Shown here: piece after piece, positions 37,401 to 46,906 of the stretch | Layout: every line of letters starts with the position of its first letter | How positions within the stretch are numbered: the stretch's first letter is position 1 | From: an uncultured Vicinamibacterales bacterium | GTDB lineage: Bacteria > Acidobacteriota > Vicinamibacteria > Vicinamibacterales > UBA8438 | Direction: 5' to 3' | Assembly (NCBI GenBank): GCA_958295905.1 | Contig: CATQHG010000001.1 | Span: 62,001 to 126,000 of the forward strand | Length of the DNA stretch: 64,000 nucleotides | Position numbers and translations under genes: made by a program | The notes under the pieces: model-generated | Seen by the model: the letters and a program-made list of their open reading frames with translations, nothing else | Databases searched by the model: none | Told to the model about the DNA's origin: nothing

Positions 37401-40400
37401 ATGGACAGATGCGTGTGCTGTTGCAGCGAGAAGGGACTCCTTGGGTCTTGCCACAGCGGAGGCATTAACTTTCTTCGGGTCCAGGGTGGTACACTTGCTG
37501 GCTCCGATTCACGATCGCTCTTGCGCGAGCCGAGGCCGGGAGGCGGAGCGAACGCTCCACGTCCGCCTTGGCGGCACTTCATATCCTCACAGAGGTCACG
37601 AATCCCTTTGTGGCGACCCCAGGGCCTGCGACCTCGATCCAATCCATGGCCTCATTGACCAAACAATACGCCGGGCGGTTTCTATGCTCGACGACCGTGC
37701 CTGGGAAAATGGACTCGAAGCACTTGATCGGGTAAGTAGAAACATTTCCACCACGATCTGGGGCGAACTCGGCGGTCCACTAGGCCGTAACACCTTTCTC
37801 CACTTGGTGGTCGACACGGCGACGCCGGCTATCTCAAGTTCGTCATGCGAGTGAGTTGGAGCCTTCACCGGATGCTGCAGGTGCTCCAGCTCAACGTGTT
37901 CGAACGTCGCCTACTCCAGGAGCTCTTCACGACGCCGTCGCCACCCGGTCCTTCCAGCCCTCCCGGCCCCCAACTGCCGCTGATGTGGGCCTAGAATCGC
38001 CAAAATTATGGGACACTAGTGCATTACTATCTACGAGGTTCTGGACCCACTACCCCACTCTAATCGCCATCAATCCTCGTCGCGGCCGTGAGGCCGTTGC
38101 CGAGCTGCAACCGTTGTGCGAGCGCGTGCCGCGGCACACGGATGGGAAGGGAACACGTCAGGCGTGGAGCCGGTGGTGGCACCTGCTCGCGGCAGCGGAT
38201 CCCGTCGCGCTTGGTCGATTAGTCCAGCGAAGATTGTTGAAGTCCTGTAACGATCCCAATCCTGTACTGCACGGCGCCCGCTCGGATTTATGGCGCGCGT
38301 GGCACCGACGAGCTGACCCTCTCGTTGCCGCAGCTCTTCGACTGACCCTTGACATCCCGCTCGAGGACACGGATGTTGCAGCGTTCCCTTCACTTGCCGC
38401 CAACCTTGAAACAACAGGCGACGCGCGGCTCTCCCGCCTGCTGGTCGCCCTACTGGCCCGGTTCGACGAACGGCCCTTCAAGTACAGCGTCAGCAACAGC
38501 AGTGATCTCTTGGAGCACGATCACGAGCGGGTATGCGCGCTCAACGCCGTTGCTGAGCGCGCCAATACGCCACGGATCACGGCTCTTCCCCGGCCGCCAA
38601 CCGAAAAGGAGGACCTCAACACTCCGCCTATTCAGAAGAAGACGCCACAATCTACACCGTACCTGCCGGAACGCAATGCCCCGATGTTTCGTCCCGGTGC
38701 CGCCGGCATTGCCGATGCAATCCGTGGCTGGCGGCAGCGAAGGTACGACGAAACAAGACCCGGCTGGTCCGTCGAACGGTTTGCCACCTGCGTTGGCTAC
38801 CGGCTCGTTGAACTTTTGGATCGTGGGCAGAATCGAGACGCAAAGGCTGCCCTCGGGTTGATTACCGACATGCGTAGTTTCGACGACAGCCCCGCCCTGC
38901 TGAAGGCACTTGGAGAAGGCCTGGAACGCCATCACCGGGGCCCTTTGGCAACAATAGCCTACACGCTTGCGTGGACACGCGCGCGCGGTGGCGGTGGCTG
39001 GTTGACATTCGGCGGTGAAACTGAGGTAGATTCACTTCGGCAGGCGGTGAAGCTTGATAGGGCGCTCGTGCTAGAAACCATTGCTAATGAAATCGAACGC
39101 GTTGTATCGCGTGGCGACGCCACGACCGGCATTGGTCAGGCGCTCATCTACGGCTTCGCAAGAGGCGGTCTTCATACCGACAGTTCGATTGCGTTCGACA
39201 TTTGGAAAGAGATGTTTGCCGTGATCTCTGACAGGGCACCGCGGGTCGCTGACGCTGACGATCCAGAGGACATCTACCACGCGCCAGATCCAGATTGTGA
39301 TGAAGATCTTCCGGGGGACCTTGATGTCGCCTTCGCCGCGGCGACGGTCGCGGCCTTAGCCCATCCCGGCAGAGAGCAGAAGCGACGGTCCCTCTTGGCA
39401 ACTGATGTGCTCATCACAGAACGCCCGTCTACGGTGGCGACCGTCATCGGACCTGCATTGCTGTCGCTGTCCGATTCAGCGACGGTGACGTGGCTGCTTC
39501 GCGTAATGGAACTCCGCCGAGAGGAAGCGGCACCCCTTGTCTTTCAGTGTCGTAACGTTCTCACCGAGCTGTGTCAACGGCCCCATCTTACCGTTCGGGC
39601 GCTTGCTCGGCGGCTCATCAGCAACGACGATGTATTGCCCATTGCTCCTCGGGAACTGGATCCGGAATTGCTTGAGCGAACCCCCGCCAGTTTTCTGTTG
39701 TCCGCCGGAACCAACAGCGCACCGCCCAATTCTTCCGCTTCGAACGATCTCGTCGAGTGGGTAGCCGGTATTCGACTCGCGCGCGCGGAACAGCTACTTC
39801 CCGGCTTAACGCGAGCAGTGCTCAGGCGGGTCGATGAAGCGCGTAAAGAGGACGCGCACAGGCACCGAATGGACGTGCAACGGCGGGCGTACGCAGACAA
39901 ATCCAGGAAGCGCTTGCCGGATGCGTTTCTGGCATCTGTTGAGGCAGTCGAGGAGGCCATACAACGGGCCGCAGCAGGTGCCCGAGGGGCTCGGTTGATG
40001 AACGGACAACTGGCCGCCGATCCCCTTGCATTGGAGGAATCGCTCGCGCAGGCCCTTTTAAATGATCCAGAGTTTCCATTAGCGGTGGAGCGCACTCGTC
40101 AATCGCGACCGGAGATCCCGCGGCCACCGGGGCGCGGTGACTCCCTGTGGTCCCACATGCGCGCTCGCGCTGCCGATGACAGTGTTGAAGCGACTGGTGT
40201 CGAAGCGGCCAACCATACGGGTGACGAGCTTCGTGGTACCGTAGCGATTCTGGCACCTCGCATCGTGCCGACCGTAGTCGGTGGACCGTATGACAAGTGG
40301 AGATTGGTGGCCACCGTCGAACGACGCGTGGTCCCTTCACGGAACTGGCGGGCTGATGACGACATCGCTGTTCGTCATAGGGCTATCGAATTGCGCGTGA

Positions 40401-40855
40401 CTGGAGACCGCGAAGCGCTCGATTTGACGCCAATTGCACCGGCCGACATTGCGCTATGGAGCGCCTCCTCTGCGCTGGAACGTTCTGCGTGCCGCGGACG
40501 AACGCAAGCAGTTGTTGGCTGTGACTACTCGGTGCCGACCGCTGGCGACGGACGTCATGGGGTGGGAATCCAGCGCCAGCTATTGACCCCCAGCCCGTGG
40601 CTAATTGCGGCGCTAGGCCTCAATCCGACGGACTACTTCACCCTGGATGACGACCGAGGACCGGCAGCGGCGCTGATTTCGTGGCGAACGGAATATGAAA
40701 CTAACGACTACTATCTCACTTGGCCACGGTTGTGCGGCACGGGTTTGGTTGTTCGGAGTGATGCCTTCGATCTCTTGGTTCACTTGGCTCCGGGCGGGTT
40801 GGTATATCGCGACTTTCTTGCTGGGTCGTCGAATTTGTGCGCGGTGCGGGAATGA
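34429..40855 (+). pseudogene. giant STAND ATPase with N-terminal nuclease domain, frameshifted (Avs-like)
   Basis: About 2,140 codons are readable as one protein. Residues 1-65 (SAHQGYEYQDLLVAARLVDV, DVFDDLTTVD, RTQVKH) fit the Cap4/DUF4297-type PD-(D/E)XK nuclease: D-D-L then Q-x-K. The STAND core has Walker A LLVGPPGQGKSWICKQLIDR (about residue 312) and Walker B RRVALVIDGIDHVTRV (about 405). A very long helical-repeat C-terminus would be the sensor. 34429 to about 37085 and about 37930 to 40855 are clean; between them the frame changes at least four times (near 37090, 37262, 37510 and 37900) while protein-like sequence continues. The layout is that of Avs-type phage-sensing proteins. Whether it is one broken gene or hit by assembly errors is open. 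Confidence 0.7.
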
Positions 40856-40883
40856 CCGGCGCTACTGATGTGGCGATCCTGTC

Positions 40884-41111
40884 GTGCGCATCGAAGCCGA
40901 GATCCCCTGGCGGATCGACCGCGCCGACGGTGAGCATTGCGTCGGGATTTGCGATCCGCTCGGCCTCACGGTAGAGTCCGAGACGTGGGCGGAGTTGATG
41001 GAGGACGTCGCGCTGACGCTTGATGCCATGCTGAACGACCTGCTCTCCAACAACGATCTGGACTACTTCCTGCAAGACCGTCCTTTGTTCCTGGCGGAGG
41101 ACAAACAATGA
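40884..41111 (+). CDS. HicB-like small protein
   Basis: The GTG at 40884 starts a 75-residue acidic protein, MRIEAEIPWRIDRADGEHCV, with DPLGLTVESETWAELMEDVA, then LTLDAMLNDLL. A short beta-beta-alpha pattern with a helix that sorts acidic and hydrophobic residues resembles HicB-type antitoxin folds. The usual HicA toxin is not adjacent; instead a 38-residue frame follows with an ATGA overlap. It sits 28 bases after the giant STAND gene. Confidence 0.55.
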   Translation: MRIEAEIPWRIDRADGEHCVGICDPLGLTVESETWAELMEDVALTLDAMLNDLLSNNDLDYFLQDRPLFLAEDKQ

Positions 41112-41224
41112 AGCGGTCGCTGACGGCAGGGTGCTTGCCCGATGACGCTCTGCTCATTTACCTGTTCGAGTCACGAGGAGAGGTGCAAGGGTTTCGTGTC
41201 CCGGTCCGGGAGCTGGTCGCCGGG
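41108..41224 (+). CDS. 38-residue ORF coupled to the HicB-like gene
   Basis: The ATG at 41108 overlaps the upstream stop (ATGA). The peptide is MKRSLTAGCLPDDALLIYLF, then ESRGEVQGFRVPVRELVAG. The overlap and acceptable composition favour a real gene start. It may be a truncated gene, since the next frame (41142) overlaps it. No family is recognised. Confidence 0.4.
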
Positions 41225-41522
41225 TGAGGTGGTACTCTTCCACTACGGCGGCGGCGGCGACGACGACGACGATCCGATCCGTGAACGGAACCACCGTCAC
41301 CTGGAATCCGCGTTTCGGACGATGGGTTGCCGGTTGACGGTTCTTGGGTTCACGGAGGCGGATGCGGCCACCAGCCTTCGTGACAACATGCAGGACCTTC
41401 GATGCGCGGTGGACCGAGCGCAGGGCGCGGCGGTCGTGATCGATATATCCGTGTTCACGAAGCGGCACCTGCTGATGATGCTGAGGTGGCTCGACGACTG
41501 CGGTTTGTGGAACAGACTGTGA
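41142..41522 (+). CDS. conserved hypothetical protein, probably 3'-truncated
   Basis: The 126 residues include CSSHEERCKGFVSRSGSWSP, EVVLFHYGGGGDDDDDP, LTVLGFTEADAATSLRDNMQ and VVIDISVFTKRHLLMMLRWL. I remember a family of about 300-residue proteins with S-x-E-E-R-C and V-V-D-I-S-x-F-T-K motifs found in defence islands, but cannot name it. The stop at 41522 comes where the protein should continue. The following bases read into the methyltransferase frame, consistent with a deletion joining two genes. The start is uncertain because of overlap with the 38-residue frame. Confidence 0.5.
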   Translation: MTLCSFTCSSHEERCKGFVSRSGSWSPGEVVLFHYGGGGDDDDDPIRERNHRHLESAFRTMGCRLTVLGFTEADAATSLRDNMQDLRCAVDRAQGAAVVIDISVFTKRHLLMMLRWLDDCGLWNRL

Positions 41523-41552
41523 GACCTGGATACTGAAGGCGGCTGGCGACCC

Positions 41553-42283
41553 ATGAGGCTGGCTACGAGACTGGACTGCTACCCGGGAAAAATGGTGTCC
41601 AGGCTGGCGGATCGTCTGATTCAACGATATGCCGGCGGGGCGGATTCGGTACTCGATCCGTTCTGCGGCTCGGGGCGATCCTTGCTGCCGCCAATAGAGC
41701 CGGCGTTCGGGTGGCGGGCATTGAATCCGATTTCGGAACTGTTTACCGGGTGAAGGTCCGGGGATTCGATTCCGCCCGCGCCAAGGAACTTGACAGGGCG
41801 TGGGTCGCCGCCGCTCAGGGGCCAATCGAACGGCTGCCGGATGACTGGAGCCGCAAGGGCTACTGGTTTACGCCGCGCACTCTCGAGAAGTTCGAGCGAT
41901 TGAGAGCGGCCAGCAAGATCGTCGTCCTGACGGGTACCCCGGAGGGCTGGCCGGTTCTTTTCAGCTACGTTCTCGCAGTCAGGCTGTGCTCCCGTGCCGA
42001 TCAGCGGAGCCCGAAGCCTTTCATTTTGCAGCAGGCGCGGCGTTCGAGAGCCGGCCGGCATTTCGATCCGAATCGGACCATGCTGGAACTGCTGCGCCGA
42101 TTGCAGACATCCACCCATATGAAACGAGAGTCGACGTTCTCTCTGCAACCGCCTTATCACCTCGGTCGGGTCACGAAGAAGACCGGGCGGCACCGCCGAC
42201 TCGACCTGCGAAGAAGGCGCGGAGAAACGTCAGGGAGTGCCGCGGGCGATCCGCCCGGCACCGCGATCGAGATCGGGAGATGA
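41553..42283 (+). pseudogene. DNA methyltransferase, decayed
   Basis: Frame 1 gives YPGKMVSRLADRLIQRYAGG and SVLDPFCGSGRSLL, a SAM-binding motif I of DNA methyltransferases. From about 41690 the sense moves to a second frame (NRAGVRVAGIE), briefly back (LNPISELFTG), then on (VKVRGFDSARAKELDRAWVA, GYWFTPRTLEKFERLR, RTMLELLRRLQ). At least three frameshifts lie within 60 bases. No D/N-P-P-Y/W motif IV is seen, and the end fades after about 42130. It was probably partner to the protein encoded at 41142. Confidence 0.65.
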
Positions 42284-42582
42284 AGGGCAAGGGGCGGTCG
42301 CCCAAGCCTGCCGCGACCGCGTCGGCGCCTGAACCGGCAGCCACCGCCGCCGCGTGGATATTCGTTGGACTTTCGCCCCGGGGATTCCGTACAATGGCGG
42401 AAGGGCGGGGGGAGCACGAACGGAGCAGCGCGGAACGGCCCTTCGCCTGCCTGCCGGTCACGGTGCCGGTGGCCCGTTGACAATCGCGCAACGCCGGGCC
42501 CGCCGTGACGATCGCCATGCCGGCGAGCGGGACTCGGCGCCGCCCCATGGGTTGACGGCGGCGCGGCGCCGGAACAGCGCTG
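42284..42582. other. intergenic, no gene seen
   Basis: High-GC sequence with no plausible start signals. It must contain the promoter for the methylase operon; no clear -35/-10 pair stands out. Confidence 0.35.
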
Positions 42583-45500
42583 ATGGAGGCCAACGCGTCG
42601 AAACCGCTCGGCCCGGTCTGGAAAGACCGCCTCAGTCTCTCCGCCCGCGTTGCGCCGGAGTTCTACGAACAGTCGGACGACGTCGGCGACGTGCCGCATG
42701 CCGGCGCGTTGCGCACCGCGCTCGACGACCTGCGCGGGTCGGCCGTCTTCTGCGTTCAGGACGTCCCGACCGTCGTCATCCTCTCCGTCGACGAGTACGA
42801 TCCCGCCGCCGTCGCCCCGCTCCGCGCCGCGCTCTGGAACCAGGGCCTCGCCAGCCTGCTGCTGGTCGTTTCCGCCGACACCGTTCGCGTCTTCACGCTG
42901 GCTCGCGTCCAGCGCGGCGGCCACGAGGACGACGTCACCGGTTGCCTCGTCGAGGAACTGCACGCCGCCACCGACGCGCTCGCGCTCCGAAACCTGGTCT
43001 ACGCCGCCGAATCCGGCCGCTACTGGGATGCGCATTCCGACCACTTCAGGCCGGAAGAGCGCGTGGACCGGGTGCTTCTCGACAATCTCACGCAGTCGCA
43101 CAAGCAGCTTCGCGCCGCCGGCCTGTCCCCCGACGCGGCGCAGGCGCTGCTGGTGCAGACGATGTTCGTCGCCTATCTTGAGGACCGGAAGATCGTCGGC
43201 GCCGAGTGCTTCCGGGACGCCTCGAACGCGCGCGCCGACGGCTTCGAAGCGTTGCTGCGCTCGGGGGACGTCGAGTCGCTGGAGCGCCTCTTCGGGGCGT
43301 TGCGGAAGGACTTCAACGGCGACCTGTTCGTCGCCCCGTGCTCGTTCGACGTCGACGACCGCGGCCCGCGCCTCGGCCCTTCGCATCTGGAAATCCTGGC
43401 CCGCTTCCGTTCGGGCCGCGAGGAGATGCACGGGCCGGGCGGGCAGTATCGCTTTTGGCCGTACGACTTCAAGTACATCCCGGTCGAGCTGATCAGCGCC
43501 GTCCACGACCGGTTTCTGGGCGAACGGGAACCGGACCGCCGCGCCCGGGGCGCCTACTACACGCCGATGTTCCTGGCCGACACCGTGGTTTCCCACGTCT
43601 GGGACCGGCTGCCGCCCGCGGTCCGGGACGACGGGCGCTTTCTGGATCCGGCGTGCGGCTCGGGCATCTTCCTGGTGCGGCTGTTTCAGCGCCTGTGCGA
43701 GCGCCGGCGCGCCGCCCGCGGCGAACCCGCGATTCCCTGGGACGACCTGATCGACGTCATATCGAGGTTGCAGGGCCGGGACCTGGACGGCGGCGCCCTG
43801 CGCATGGCCGTGTTCTCGCTCTACGTCGCACTGCTCGAAGAGGTCACCCCGCCGGCCGTCCGGACGCTCATGAAGCGTGGCAGGATGCTCCCCCCGCTGT
43901 ACGGCAAGACGCTTCGCCGCGGGGACTTCTTCGCGGTCGAGCCCGACGACGCGCCGGCCGACGTGATCATCGGCAACCCGCCCTGGTCGAGCCGCCGCGG
44001 CGAACGCCATTCGCCTCTCGAATGGTGCGCGGGTGAAGATCTGCCGGCCCCGGGACGGGAGCAGGCGTGGCCGTTTGTCTGGAAGTCGTTGCGGCGCCTG
44101 CGGGAGAACGGCGTCGGCGCGTTGCTCCTGCCGGCGATGGGCTTCCTGCACAACCATGCCGGAGATGCCGTCGAGGCCCGCAAGCGCCTGCTGCGCGAGG
44201 CGCGCGTCCTCAGCGTCGTCAACTTCGCGGACCTGCGGTTCCAGTTGTTCGACGGGGCGGTGCGCCCCGCCGCGCTCCTCGTGTTCGGCCGCCCGCCTGC
44301 CGGCGGCGGCGCCTACCGGTTCGACTACTTGACGCCGAAGGCCGACCTGAACCTGAAGTCCCGGCGCCTGATCACGCTCGGCAGAGCCGATCGCTGCCGG
44401 CTCGACTCCCGCATGGTGGAGGCCGACCCGTCCGTCTTCAAGAAGCGCCTGTGGCTGAGCGAGCCGGAAGCCCGGCTGTTCAACTACCTGGAGCAGTTTC
44501 CCCGTCTCGGCGGCCTCGTGGCCCAATTCGGGACGCTGTCCCGCGGGAAGGAATCGACGCAGGGCCGCTGGATCGTCGGCCAGGGTTTCCAGCCGGCCAA
44601 CGCCGCGAGACTTCGACATGCCGGCCATGAACGAAGCCACGTCGTCGCCAGGACGCCCTACCTGCCGATACGCGAGTTCCGCGTCCTGGCGCGGACGTGC
44701 GACGGGTTGAATCCGTGGAAGGACGGCGTCGTGCGTCGGAGGGGATTCGAAGCGGGGTTCGAGGGGCCGCGGGTGCTGGTTCCGCGGGGCGTCGCCGCCG
44801 GCGCCGGTTCTGGAGGGCCGCGGCTGCGCGCGGTCTACGTCGAAGATCCGCTGACCTTCCAGCACATCATTCAAGCCATCGTCGTTCCGCCGGGAGACGA
44901 GCGTCGCGGCATGCTGCTCGCAGGACTCCTCAACAGCCGGTTGTTGCTGTGGTTCGCGTTCCACGGCACGTCGTCGTTCGGCGCGGATCGGCCCGAGGTG
45001 CAGCAGGCGGAGCTCCTGCGCCTGCCGTTTCCTGCGCCGGACGATCTGCCGGACCGGGAGCGGTCGCGCGCGGCGGCGGAGGCGCTGGCCGCCATCGTCG
45101 AGAAACAGCTTCGACGGCTCGATCCCGTCTCGGTGCCGCTCGATCCGGCCCTTGATCGGCGGCCGGACGAACGCGAACCACTCGCAGAGATCGATGATCT
45201 GGCGTGCGAGTTCTTCTGCCTGTCGGAAGAGGAGAGAGTCCTCGTGGAAGACACGGTGGAGCACGTGATTCCCGCCGCGCAACCGAACCGGGGGCGCTTG
45301 CCCGCGATCTGGCGGCCTTCGACCCCGGGCGACCGCCGCGCGTACGCCCGGACGCTGGCCGGCGCCCTCGCGGACTGGCTCGACGGCGACTGCGCCATCG
45401 GAACGCGTCTGGTGGCGCGCAACGACGATCTGGCCGTACTCCGGCTGTCGCTGCGGGACGGGCCGGGCGCGTTCGACTACGCCGAGGACGACGACGAGTC

Positions 45501-45732
45501 CGTGGCCGTGGCGTTGTCCCGGCTCGCCGAACACGTCCACCAGCCGCTGCCGGGCAACTTCCAGTCGTTGCCGGACTTCCGGGTGTTCGTCGGCCGGGAT
45601 CTGTTCCTCGTCAAGCCGGCCGGGAAGCGGTTCTGGCTCCGATCCGCCGCCTTGGCCGACGCCGACGCCATCGCGCTCGATCTGCATGCGGCCTCGGGCG
45701 GACGGGATGCCGGCGGGCGGGACCGGGCCTGA
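42583..45732 (+). CDS. N6-adenine DNA methylase, Eco57I/type IIG-like, intact
   Basis: The protein has 1,049 residues. The N-terminal about 300 (helical, MFVAYLEDRKIVGAECFRDA) resemble the first part of Eco57I/PglX-type methylases. RARGAYYTPMFLADTVVSHV precedes motif I FLDPACGSGIFLVRLFQRLC (about residue 354), and motif IV DVIIGNPPWSSRR is at about 464. The C-terminal part would carry target recognition (LLAGLLNSRLLLWFAFHGTS). The start is ATG 42583. No nuclease motif is obvious inside, but a nuclease-like gene follows with a one-base stop/start overlap. Together they look like a two-gene restriction-modification system. Confidence 0.85.
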   Translation: MEANASKPLGPVWKDRLSLSARVAPEFYEQSDDVGDVPHAGALRTALDDLRGSAVFCVQDVPTVVILSVDEYDPAAVAPLRAALWNQGLASLLLVVSADTVRVFTLARVQRGGHEDDVTGCLVEELHAATDALALRNLVYAAESGRYWDAHSDHFRPEERVDRVLLDNLTQSHKQLRAAGLSPDAAQALLVQTMFVAYLEDRKIVGAECFRDASNARADGFEALLRSGDVESLERLFGALRKDFNGDLFVAPCSFDVDDRGPRLGPSHLEILARFRSGREEMHGPGGQYRFWPYDFKYIPVELISAVHDRFLGEREPDRRARGAYYTPMFLADTVVSHVWDRLPPAVRDDGRFLDPACGSGIFLVRLFQRLCERRRAARGEPAIPWDDLIDVISRLQGRDLDGGALRMAVFSLYVALLEEVTPPAVRTLMKRGRMLPPLYGKTLRRGDFFAVEPDDAPADVIIGNPPWSSRRGERHSPLEWCAGEDLPAPGREQAWPFVWKSLRRLRENGVGALLLPAMGFLHNHAGDAVEARKRLLREARVLSVVNFADLRFQLFDGAVRPAALLVFGRPPAGGGAYRFDYLTPKADLNLKSRRLITLGRADRCRLDSRMVEADPSVFKKRLWLSEPEARLFNYLEQFPRLGGLVAQFGTLSRGKESTQGRWIVGQGFQPANAARLRHAGHERSHVVARTPYLPIREFRVLARTCDGLNPWKDGVVRRRGFEAGFEGPRVLVPRGVAAGAGSGGPRLRAVYVEDPLTFQHIIQAIVVPPGDERRGMLLAGLLNSRLLLWFAFHGTSSFGADRPEVQQAELLRLPFPAPDDLPDRERSRAAAEALAAIVEKQLRRLDPVSVPLDPALDRRPDEREPLAEIDDLACEFFCLSEEERVLVEDTVEHVIPAAQPNRGRLPAIWRPSTPGDRRAYARTLAGALADWLDGDCAIGTRLVARNDDLAVLRLSLRDGPGAFDYAEDDDESVAVALSRLAEHVHQPLPGNFQSLPDFRVFVGRDLFLVKPAGKRFWLRSAALADADAIALDLHAASGGRDAGGRDRA

Positions 45733-46412
45733 TGATTGGCGACCCCGCCGCTTGGGCGGACCGGTTCCGGTCGCTCGACGGGCGGTTTCTGGAGCGCGTC
45801 GTGGCGGTCTGGCCCCGGTGTCTCGCCGTTCTGCCGGAACGTCCGGGGGAAGACGTCATCACCATCAATCTCGTGGAACTTCTGAACCGCGACCCCGGGG
45901 CGCGGCGCTGGCGCCACTGGATCGAGTATCAGTACGAACCGTTCGGACACACGCCGGCAGGGACGGCGCACAGCAAGGGCAGGGTCGACGTGGCCGTGTT
46001 CCTGAACCAGGATCGCGACCGCTATCTCGCCTACGAGTGCAAGCGCCTCAACGACGTACGTGAAGACGGCAGACGGTCGCTGGCGGGGGAGTACGTGATG
46101 GACGGGCTGTCCCGTTTCGTTGCGGAGCAATACTCGGAGAGCCTGCCCATCGGGTGCATGCTCGGTTACGTCCTCGACGGCGACATGGCGTACGCGGCGT
46201 CGAGCGTCCGAGCGAAAATCATCGCATGCCGACGGAAGATCGCGCTGATCGGCGAGCCGAGGAACGAGGCCGCCGTCGGCGTGGCGACGCGCTTCTCCAG
46301 CCGTCACCGCCGGCGGCAGGGCGGCAGCGACATCGAAATCCGGCACGCGCTGCTGCCCGGGCGACTCCGCGCAGTAGCTTCGGAAGTCTCGGCAGATGCT
46401 CGCACGTCGTAA
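45732..46412 (+). CDS. PD-(D/E)XK-like restriction nuclease partner of the methylase
   Basis: This 226-residue protein starts within the methylase stop (TGATG), so it is translationally coupled. It has VITINLVELLNRDPGARRWR, HWIEYQYEPFGHTPAGTAHS and then GRVDVAVFLNQDRDRYLAYE-CKRL. Glu/Asp about 82-86 and E-C-K about 99-101 form a PD-(D/E)XK core. The C-terminal part (MLGYVLDGDMAYAASSVRAK) is conserved-looking. It most likely cuts DNA left unmethylated by its partner, or acts as part of a phage-exclusion pair. No toxin homolog is recognised. Confidence 0.7.
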   Translation: MIGDPAAWADRFRSLDGRFLERVVAVWPRCLAVLPERPGEDVITINLVELLNRDPGARRWRHWIEYQYEPFGHTPAGTAHSKGRVDVAVFLNQDRDRYLAYECKRLNDVREDGRRSLAGEYVMDGLSRFVAEQYSESLPIGCMLGYVLDGDMAYAASSVRAKIIACRRKIALIGEPRNEAAVGVATRFSSRHRRRQGGSDIEIRHALLPGRLRAVASEVSADARTS

Positions 46413-46696
46413 CGTCGCCACCGTCACGTCAACGCACAGGATTACTTCAGAACTTCAAGCTTGAATTCCATCTGTTGGAGGAGGCCGCCGCGTCCTTCCG
46501 AGCAGCACCGGAAGCGCCTCGCGGAAATCGCCCGTCGACCACCGCCGTGTGCCGACGCTGCGCGACCGGCGGCGTCGCCGCCCCGGGACGGCTGAACGGT
46601 AGCGGCGGCGTCACGCGGAGCCGGAAGACGATCGGTGGGAGGCTCCATTGGATCGGGACGGCGGCTTCGGGATAGGATGCCGCCCCTTGGGAGTCC
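46413..46696. other. intergenic, palindrome only
   Basis: Nothing protein-like on either strand. A perfect 12-bp palindrome, TTCAAGCTTGAA, lies at about 46454 just after the nuclease gene. Confidence 0.35.
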
Positions 46697-46906
46697 GTGG
46701 TGACTAGGGACAGCGATAGAGACAAGGGCGGCCCGGCGGGCTGCCGAACATCGTGCGGGCAGCTGGCGTGGCTCGATCGGCGCAGCGCCGCTCTCTACGG
46801 CCGCCGGTTCGCCGAGGCCGAGCCGCGGCAGCAGACGGCGCTGCTGGCGCGGCTGGCCGCGGAGCGGGCGGCCATGACGGGGGCGGGAAGGCCGGATGTC
46901 GGCTAG
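46697..46906 (+). pseudogene. gluconate 2-dehydrogenase subunit 3-like fragment
   Basis: The segment QLAWLDRRSAALYGRRFAEA, then EPRQQTALLARLAAER, matches the middle of Gluconate_2-dh3 family proteins (A-W-L-D-x-x-x-x-x-x-x-G-R-R-F-x-x-A-x-x-x-Q-Q-T-A-L-L). The family usually has a twin-arginine signal and about 200 residues; only about 45 remain, with no signal. It overlaps the start of the CoA-transferase gene by 11 bases. The usual partner flavoprotein gene is absent. Confidence 0.55.

Noticed and set aside
42157-45687. 1,176-codon open frame on the minus strand opposite the methylase
   Set aside because: It is the antisense shadow of a GC-rich gene with clear motifs on the plus strand; the product is Arg/Gly/Ala-rich with no domain.
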